Made by a program: the position numbers and the translations under genes | In this document: in pieces, positions 58,343-64,000 of the stretch | How positions within the stretch are numbered: position 1 is the stretch's first letter | Layout: the number at the start of each line of letters is the position of its first letter | Assembly: GCF_000226095.1 (NCBI RefSeq) | Contig: NC_016475.1 | Location: 1,054,001-1,118,000 of the forward strand | DNA from: Thermothelomyces thermophilus ATCC 42464 | Taxonomy: Eukaryota > Ascomycota > Sordariomycetes > Sordariales > Chaetomiaceae | Length of the DNA: 64,000 nucleotides | Reading direction: 5' to 3' | The notes under the pieces: model-generated | What the model saw: the letters and a program-made list of their open reading frames with translations, nothing else | Told to the model about the DNA's origin: nothing | Database searches by the model: none

Positions 58343-60646
58343 ATGCCACCCCTGCTCCGCGCGACCCCGCCGCGGGCGACCAGCGCCAGTCGGGCCCTCC
58401 AACGGCACCATCGCCATGCCGCAGCGGCAGCCGTGACCGGGATCAGCCGCCCTGGAGCGCGCCGGTTCCTCTCATCAACCTCCCGGGCCCCCGATGACGG
58501 TTCGTCCACCAGCAGCACGATAAATCCGGCCAACTCTGTCCTGACGCGGCCGCCCCAGTCCGCCCCTCTGGTATCGGCAACACCCCTGCTCAGCACCAAC
58601 CCCACGACGCTTACCACCACGCACCCTTCTCGTACTGCTACTACCGCCGCGACGCAAGCCCGCTGGTCGTCGACGGTTGCCACTGACGACAAGCCCAAGA
58701 TGTACACCGCTTCGTTCGCCTTCTTCGAGGCGCTATGGGACGCAGGCGTGGAGCACGTCTTTGTGAACTTGGGGTCCGACCACCCCAGCATCATCGAGGC
58801 CATGGTCAAGGGCGCGCGGGAGAAGAAGGACCAATTCCCACGGATCATCACCTGTCCAAATGAAGTCGGTTCATTCCCGTTGTCTACTTCATTTCCCCCT
58901 CAACCCCGTCACACCTTGCTAATAAGCGCAAATTTGAACGCTAACCAAACCCGGTGGCGGTGGTGAATTATCCAGATGGTTGCAATGTCCATGGCTGACG
59001 GCTACGCGCGGTTGACCAACAAGCCGCAGGCCGTGATCGTGCACGTGGACGTGGGCACGCAGGGCCTCGGCGCGGCCGTGCACAACGCCAGCGCGGGTCG
59101 GGCGCCGGTCCTCGTGTTCGCGGGCATCTCGCCCATCACGCAGGACGGGGAGCTGCGCGGGTCGCGCACCGAGTTCATCCACTGGATCCAGGACGTGCCG
59201 GACCAGAAGCAGATCGTCGCTCAGTACTGCCGCTACGCGGCCGAGCTCAAGACGGGCGCCAACGTCAAGCAGATGGTCAACCGAGCCCTCCAGTTCGCCC
59301 GCTCCGACCCCCAGGGCCCCGTCTACCTGTGCGGCTCGCGCGAGGTCATGGAGGCCGAGATCGAGCCGTACCAGATCAACCAGGACCAGTGGGAGCCCGT
59401 CGAGCTGGGCGGGCTGCCGAGCAGCGCCGTGCGCAAGATCGCCGAGGCGCTGGCCGGCGCCAAGGAGCCGCTGCTCGTGACGGGGTACGCCGGGAGGAAT
59501 CAGGCGGTGCCGGGGGCGCTGGTCGAGCTGGCAAATACGGTCAAGGGGCTGAGGGTGCTGGACACGGGCGGTAGCGATATGTGCTTCCCCGCGGACCACC
59601 CCGGGTGGCTGGGGTTGAGGTACGGCGTGGAGGATGCGGTCCGGACGGCGGACACCATTGTCGTGTTGGATTGCGACGTGCCCTGGATCCCAACGCAGTG
59701 CAAGCCGAAGGAGGATGCCAAGATTTTCCACATCGACGTTGACCCTCTGAAGCAGGTCATGCCCCTGCATTACATCCCCGCGCGGCACCGGTATCGAGCA
59801 GACGCGCTGACGAGCATCGAGCAAATAACGGCGATGCTGAAGTCGGATGCCGGGTTGAAGGCGCAGTTGACGGGAGAAGAAAGCGACAAGAGGTGGGCGG
59901 CTCTGCAGGAGTCATACAAGAAGCGCTTGGAAGCCATCGAGCTCCGGTCTCAGCCGCTGGCGAACGGCGAGTTCGGGACGACCCATCTCTGCGCGAAGCT
60001 GAGGGAGCTGTGCCCCAAGGACACCCTCTGGGCCATCGAGGCCGTCACCAACACCCTGTTTGTCCATGACGGCATCCGACCGACTCTCCCTGGGCAGTGG
60101 ATCAACTGCGGCGGCGGTGGCCTCGGCTGGTCCGGTGGCGGCGCCCTGGGTATCAAGCTCGCGACGGACCACGAGGCTCGGCGCAACGGCGAGAAGGGCA
60201 AGTTTGTCGTGCAGATCGTCGGCGACGGGACGTTCCTCTTCTCGGTACCGGGCAGCGTATACTGGATCTCGAAGCGGTACAACATCCCCGTGTTGACCAT
60301 CGTGCTGAACAACAAGGGTAAGTTATGAGGACAGCCTCGCTTACACCTCTTGTTTCTTTCTTTCGAGAAGCTGCTGACATCTGTAGGCTGGAACGCTCCG
60401 CGCAGGTCGCTTCTCCTCGTGCATCCCGATGGGCTTGGCTCCAAGGCGACCAACGAGGAGATCAACATCTCGTTCGAACCCGCCCCCGATTATGCGGGCA
60501 TTGCCAAGGCGGCGGCCGGCGGAGACCTGCACGCCGCGCGGGTCGACAAAGCGGCCGACCTGGAGAGGGTCCTCAAGGAGGCCATCGAGGCGGTCCAGAG
60601 GGGCCAGACAGCGGTGGTTGACTGCAAGGTCGCAATGGGTTGCTAA
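58343..60646 (+). CDS. ThDP-dependent acetolactate-synthase/benzoylformate-decarboxylase-like enzyme
   Basis: Exons are 58343-58864, 58976-60317 and 60387-60646, giving 707 residues. Introns are 111 nt (GTCGGT...ATCCAG, with GCTAAC) and 69 nt (GTAAGT...CTGTAG). The start is the ATG at 58343; a GTG just before it is not used. Residues 1-120 are rich in Arg, Ala, Ser and Thr without acidic residues (RRFLSSTSRAP), suggesting mitochondrial import. The PYR domain has the catalytic Glu in CPNE joined by splicing to MVAMSMADGYARL. The central domain has LLVTGYAGRN. The PP domain has IVGDGTFLFSVPGS and LNNKG joined by splicing to WN, the GDG...NN cofactor motif. The reaction is ThDP-mediated decarboxylation or ligation of a 2-oxo acid; the substrate is not evident. 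Confidence 0.86.
58865..58975 (+). other. Intron 1 of the ThDP enzyme gene
   Basis: Phase 0. Without its removal the catalytic ..CPNE.. helix would be broken. The donor GTCGGT is weak; the branch site GCTAAC lies at 58940. Confidence 0.82.
60318..60386 (+). other. Intron 2 of the ThDP enzyme gene
   Basis: 69 nt with a perfect donor GTAAGT and acceptor CTGTAG, branch CTGACAT. It splits the NNKG-W segment of the cofactor site; read-through stops at once. Confidence 0.85.
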
Positions 60647-62124
60647 TTCGGTCGCTTATGCCCCGAACGCATGGTTCTGCACCTCATCTCTATATGCAGG
60701 ATGCCGCGTGGGGGTCGTACAAGATAGCTACTTCCCCCAAGCACCTACGGAATACTGAAGTGGTGTAATCCGTATGCACAAACACTAAGGCGGTGGGAGA
60801 CTTATAACGGGCCGAATGCGGTGAGCCGGTTCTTCTGTTTCCAAAGTTGCCGGGGGTGTGAACCTCCAGGTTGGGTCCCGGTTTGTCTTTTGATTGTTAT
60901 CTTCGTGGCTCCGAGTCTTGGAAGCGGCAGTAGCGGTGCAGGATTACCTATGTCATATTGCCTGCTGCATAATTGATGTCGAATCAGCGAGAGGCATGCA
61001 ACTCGAACCAGCATCGTTGGCGCTGATGAGCCTTGAGAGTTGGGAGGTACCCCGCGCCGCGTGGTATCCATGATTGAACTTGGCTCTCTCTGAGTGGTCC
61101 GGAGATCATCACGCCCGGCCGAGACCCTGCAATTTGTTGATTCAGTTCAGCGTTGATCCATGAAATTCGTCCGAATCCATGCTCCACTCGTGCTGTTTCC
61201 CTTATCCGTCCTCCTTCTCGGCGCATTTTGGTTTAAAAATATACAATCGTTCCCAGAACTTACGTCAGTTAAACTCGTTTCTGCGAGAGCCAGATCCGAA
61301 ACCGCAGGGCTCCGCAACGGACGCGGCATTGAAGTGGCAACAGCGCGCCACGGGGCGAGAGTCGAGGCTGGGTTTGGAGATTTGGAGAAGGTCCAGACCT
61401 CCTCGGTCGCAGCCTGGAATCGCAGGCGTGACACATCAGCTCTAGCGGCACATCGCACGGACCACGAGGGGTTTCGCACAAATAACCCTGCAAGGTGAAT
61501 CTGCCCCGCGTTTGACTTCCTGGGATTAAAGACAGTTTCAGGCCTTGGGTCAGTTCTTTACGGATTACCTCCATCCTCCCGAACAGCCCTTAACTCGACC
61601 GAAGCGTTCCCCAGGGTAATAGCCCCACCAGCACTCAATCGAGTACATACTAGTACAGTGTGAACCTGGACCGTGGGACCCTGAATCCACCCGCGACCCT
61701 AGCGGGCCGGCCAGGAACGACGGACCCCTGTTTGCACTTCAATTTGCCCCTTCCTGGCATGCTAGAACCCCACTTGCACGGCGACGGATTTCTCGTTCGC
61801 ATCACGAGGCATCCCAAAAGGCCGGTCGGAAACGCGAAGACGATGAGATTGGAGGTGTTATATTGCGGGAGACCCATATCCGTGGAGTCGTACTGGCCGA
61901 CTTGACGTTGAATGAACTCGTTACGGTCTCGTCTGCTCCTCGGAAGATTCACGGAACATCGATCCAACGATAAAAGGCGACGAGCCCCGACCGAGAATTC
62001 CCGCAGCACCACATCACACCACACCTGGCTTTAGGGCAGCCACCGTCATTTAGGGTCACGGCGCGGGGGGTTACAACTTTGGTAAAACGACGCGTTCGGC
62101 GAGAAACCGTCCCGTGCTCGTGAG
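60647..62124. other. 1.5-kb intergenic region
   Basis: Holds the 3' end of the ThDP gene and the promoter of the cyclin gene. One short frame with a signal-peptide-like start (61160-61498) is listed separately. Nothing else was recognised. Confidence 0.45.
61160..61498 (+). CDS. Doubtful small secreted or membrane protein
   Basis: A 112-codon frame whose first 25 residues (MKFVRIHAPLVLFPLSVLLL, then GAFWF) form a basic start and a hydrophobic core like a signal peptide or anchor. The rest is polar, Arg/Ala rich and has no Cys pairs or domain. The codon pattern is unconvincing, and the frame may be chance. Confidence 0.2.
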   Translation: MKFVRIHAPLVLFPLSVLLLGAFWFKNIQSFPELTSVKLVSARARSETAGLRNGRGIEVATARHGARVEAGFGDLEKVQTSSVAAWNRRRDTSALAAHRTDHEGFRTNNPAR

Positions 62125-63228
62125 ATGGCCGAAGGAGAGACCCAGCCCGAGGCCCCGGCATCGGGCAATGGAAGAGACTCGAGTTCGGCCCATACGCCGC
62201 CCCCGCCTCCCATCCCAGCCGCCGACCCGAGGCTACAAGACGTCACCAATACCGGCAGCCATGCGTCGTCGCCTGATGTCGTGGCCGAGATTGACGACAT
62301 ATTCAAGGTTTCCCCGCAGGCCGCCCTGAGGTTGCTCAGTGCGGGCATCGAGGCGCTGGTGAGCATGACGGGAGACATTCCCCCAACACCGCCGCCTCGG
62401 AGCCCGACAATACCACACATGAGAGGGATGGAAGCGGAGAAGAAGAGCATTGTGCGGTCAAACTCGGAAAAGAACCTGGCACGACTAGCGCAGCGGGGGA
62501 GCGCGTCCAACTCGCCCCTCCCCGGGCGTTCACCACTCCAACAAGCCCAGTCGTCTTCCGAGCCTGTGCCTGCGAAACCGCCACCCGCGACGGCACAGTC
62601 GCAGGTCATCGACGGAGTACGCCTCCGCACGACCGGTCCCGCGCCGCGGACGCCGCCGTCCAGCTGTTCGGGATCGCAGTCCTCCCAGCCGCTCGCGCCG
62701 TACATCATTGTGGGTGAAAACTCGCAGCCGCTTAACCAGCAGCACAGCGCCATCACCCGCAAGTTCTACTGCCGCGTCCCGCCGCCCATCTCCATCACCG
62801 ACTACTTGCTGCGGATGCACCGCTACTGCCCCATGTCGACGGGCGTCTACTTGGCTACGTCGCTCTACATACACAGGCTGGCAGTCCTGGAGCGCGCCAT
62901 CGTGGTGACCAAGAGGAATGCCCACCGTCTACTGCTGGCCGGCCTGAGGGTGGCCATGAAGGCCCTGGAGGACCTCAGCTACCCTCACAAGCGGTTCGCA
63001 AGGGTTGGAGGCGTGAGTGAGAGGGAGCTGGCGCGGCTCGAGATAAGCTTCTGTTTCCTAACCGGGTTTGAGCTGGCCGTGAACGCACACCTGTTGAGCC
63101 AGCATTGGGAGCTACTCCGGCGGGGGACTGAGTGCTGGAATGTGTTGGACGACGATCTACAGCCGGATGTGGGATTTGTGAAACCCGAAAAGCCGCCTGG
63201 CGCGAGCGATGTGAAGGCGGAGGCCTGA
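62125..63228 (+). CDS. PHO80/PREG-family cyclin
   Basis: A single exon of 367 residues. Residues 1-215 are Pro/Ser rich and low in complexity, apart from DVVAEIDDIFKVSPQAALRL (about 50-70), which resembles the conserved N-terminal box of these cyclins. The cyclin fold runs from about residue 210 (KFYCRVPPPISITDYLLRMH) through TGVYLATSLYIHRL and NAHRLLLAGLRVAMKAL to VGGVSERELARLEISFCFLT, the hallmark of the PHO80 family. Such cyclins bind a PHO85-type kinase; the Neurospora member PREG represses phosphate acquisition, others control glycogen or polarity. It could be a PCL6/7-type paralogue, as the extended N-terminus suggests. Confidence 0.87.
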   Translation: MAEGETQPEAPASGNGRDSSSAHTPPPPPIPAADPRLQDVTNTGSHASSPDVVAEIDDIFKVSPQAALRLLSAGIEALVSMTGDIPPTPPPRSPTIPHMRGMEAEKKSIVRSNSEKNLARLAQRGSASNSPLPGRSPLQQAQSSSEPVPAKPPPATAQSQVIDGVRLRTTGPAPRTPPSSCSGSQSSQPLAPYIIVGENSQPLNQQHSAITRKFYCRVPPPISITDYLLRMHRYCPMSTGVYLATSLYIHRLAVLERAIVVTKRNAHRLLLAGLRVAMKALEDLSYPHKRFARVGGVSERELARLEISFCFLTGFELAVNAHLLSQHWELLRRGTECWNVLDDDLQPDVGFVKPEKPPGASDVKAEA

Positions 63229-63838
63229 AGTGTCTCTTGAGAGAGCATGATATCGATCTCTTTCACCTCGCTCCCCGTCCGGCTCTGGCGGCGCTTAACC
63301 ACGCAGCCATGTCATATGCGTGCTGCTGGACAGCGTACTTAATATTGGTAATGTCCAATTCCGTGGATCGCGTCCTGGCTGCGTCGGGGATTGTCAGCGA
63401 TCGATCCCCAGCCACGAACATCTGGGCGACTGTCCACTTGGATCAAAGGAGTAACTACCCAAGTACCAACTCACTCGATCCCTGTTTACGAGGTAGGTAC
63501 CTTTTACCTCATAGACTGACTTGATAAGTTCGATTGAACAAGCTCGCGAACTGCATCCCGAACACTTGAGAAAAAGCAATGATATCAGCGGTACGTCAGG
63601 AAGCGTCTGTCTACGATCCATCAATAATGGCCCAACGTCATAAACCCCTTTCGTCAGGGACTTGCCGATCACCTACAGAAACACTTGGCATATAAGCTCT
63701 TGATGCCTTTTCCAACTTAGTCTCTTGACGGTGTCTTTATTGTACTGGTGTTCGAGTATTGCAGCAGCGTAACTCCCTTCTTGAATTTTAAGCCTCATCC
63801 TGCCATTCGAAAGAGAAAGGTGAACAGAAACCGCGATC
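63229..63838. other. Intergenic region before the CON-6-like gene
   Basis: No gene seen. The last 150 bp should be the promoter and 5' leader of the gene that starts at 63839. Confidence 0.45.
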
Positions 63839-63941
63839 ATGGACGAAGGCGATATCCCCAAGGAAGTCCCTCGCCAGGAAGAATTTGCCGGCGAGCCTGA
63901 GAACATCGTTCGCGGTCACAAGGCCAACCTCTCCAATCCGC
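63839..63941 (+). CDS. CON-6-like conidiation protein, first exon (3' end outside window)
   Basis: ATG at 63839 in the context ATCATGG. The 34 codons read MDEGDIPKEVPRQEEFAGEP, then ENIVRGHKANLSNP. The motif N-(V/I)-x-R-G-x-K-A-x-L-x-N-P is that of the short CON-6 repeat. A donor GTACGA at 63942 breaks the motif at the position where these genes usually have an intron. CON-6 proteins are small hydrophilic proteins made during asexual sporulation. The window ends inside the intron or second exon. Confidence 0.72.
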
Positions 63942-64000
63942 GTACGAATTCCCTTCTTTCGGTCTCCAGTCTAACTCCTTTCCACCGCACACACCGGTGG

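Noticed and set aside
58174-58851. 225-codon minus-strand frame
   Set aside because: Antisense to the ThDP gene's first exon.
58919-59824. 301-codon minus-strand frame
   Set aside because: Antisense to the ThDP gene's second exon, which has the catalytic motifs.

Overview
The window comes from a filamentous ascomycete (Pezizomycotina), most likely a Sordariomycete. The flanking genes have short introns (62-177 nt) with GT...AG ends and recognisable branch sites. They include a MYND-finger protein, a fungal BTB protein, a PHO80-type cyclin and a CON-6-like conidiation gene. All repeats in the middle carry heavy C-to-T and G-to-A decay in CpA/TpG contexts, which is the footprint of repeat-induced point mutation (RIP).

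Layout. 1-0.8 kb: 3' part of a kinase-like gene. About 1.13-47.43 kb: one nested transposon cluster with no intact host gene. 47.5-64 kb: GC-rich genic DNA holding, in order, a broken MYND gene (-), a BTB gene (+), an unrecognised coding-like fragment (-), a truncated and frameshifted GH43 arabinofuranosidase relic (+), a ThDP-dependent decarboxylase/acetolactate-synthase-like gene (+), a PHO80-family cyclin (+) and the first exon of a CON-6-like gene (+).

The cluster can be unpacked from target-site duplications (TSDs) and LTR pairs. A 5'-truncated LINE tail (LINE-2, +) was hit by a Ty1/copia element (-; TSD AGTAT; 1306-47371; 211-bp LTRs). The copia element then received three insertions. 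(i) Ty3/gypsy element A (+; 1509-8753; 324-bp LTRs; TSD ATAGC) went into its 3' LTR. (ii) An unclassified insert G (13-bp TSD) went in at its 3' end; G was hit by LINE-1 (-; 9681-30056; 14-bp TSD), which was itself hit by chromovirus B (+; 14018-21565; 428-bp LTRs; TSD GGACC) and chromovirus C (-; 21685-29277; 446-bp LTRs; TSD CATCC). (iii) A chromovirus X (-; outer 418-bp LTRs; TSD ATAAG; 34679-46150) went into its gag; X contains the recombined remains of a second chromovirus Y (428-bp LTR of the B type). The nest is five insertions deep. Removing the inserts leaves copia of about 5.9 kb and LINE-1 of about 5.2 kb.

The most interesting content is (1) an antisense accessory reading frame in the 3' part of chromoviruses B, C and X/Y, with canonical Zn2Cys6 cysteine spacing followed by a heptad-like helical region; (2) a different antisense reading frame at the same place in element A; (3) LTRs that share R-U5 but have exchanged U3; (4) a copia primer-binding site that matches the anticodon arm of initiator tRNA-Met; (5) RIP that repeatedly destroys the gypsy RT catalytic pair while sparing copia and LINE. 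No tRNA, rRNA or CRISPR was seen.
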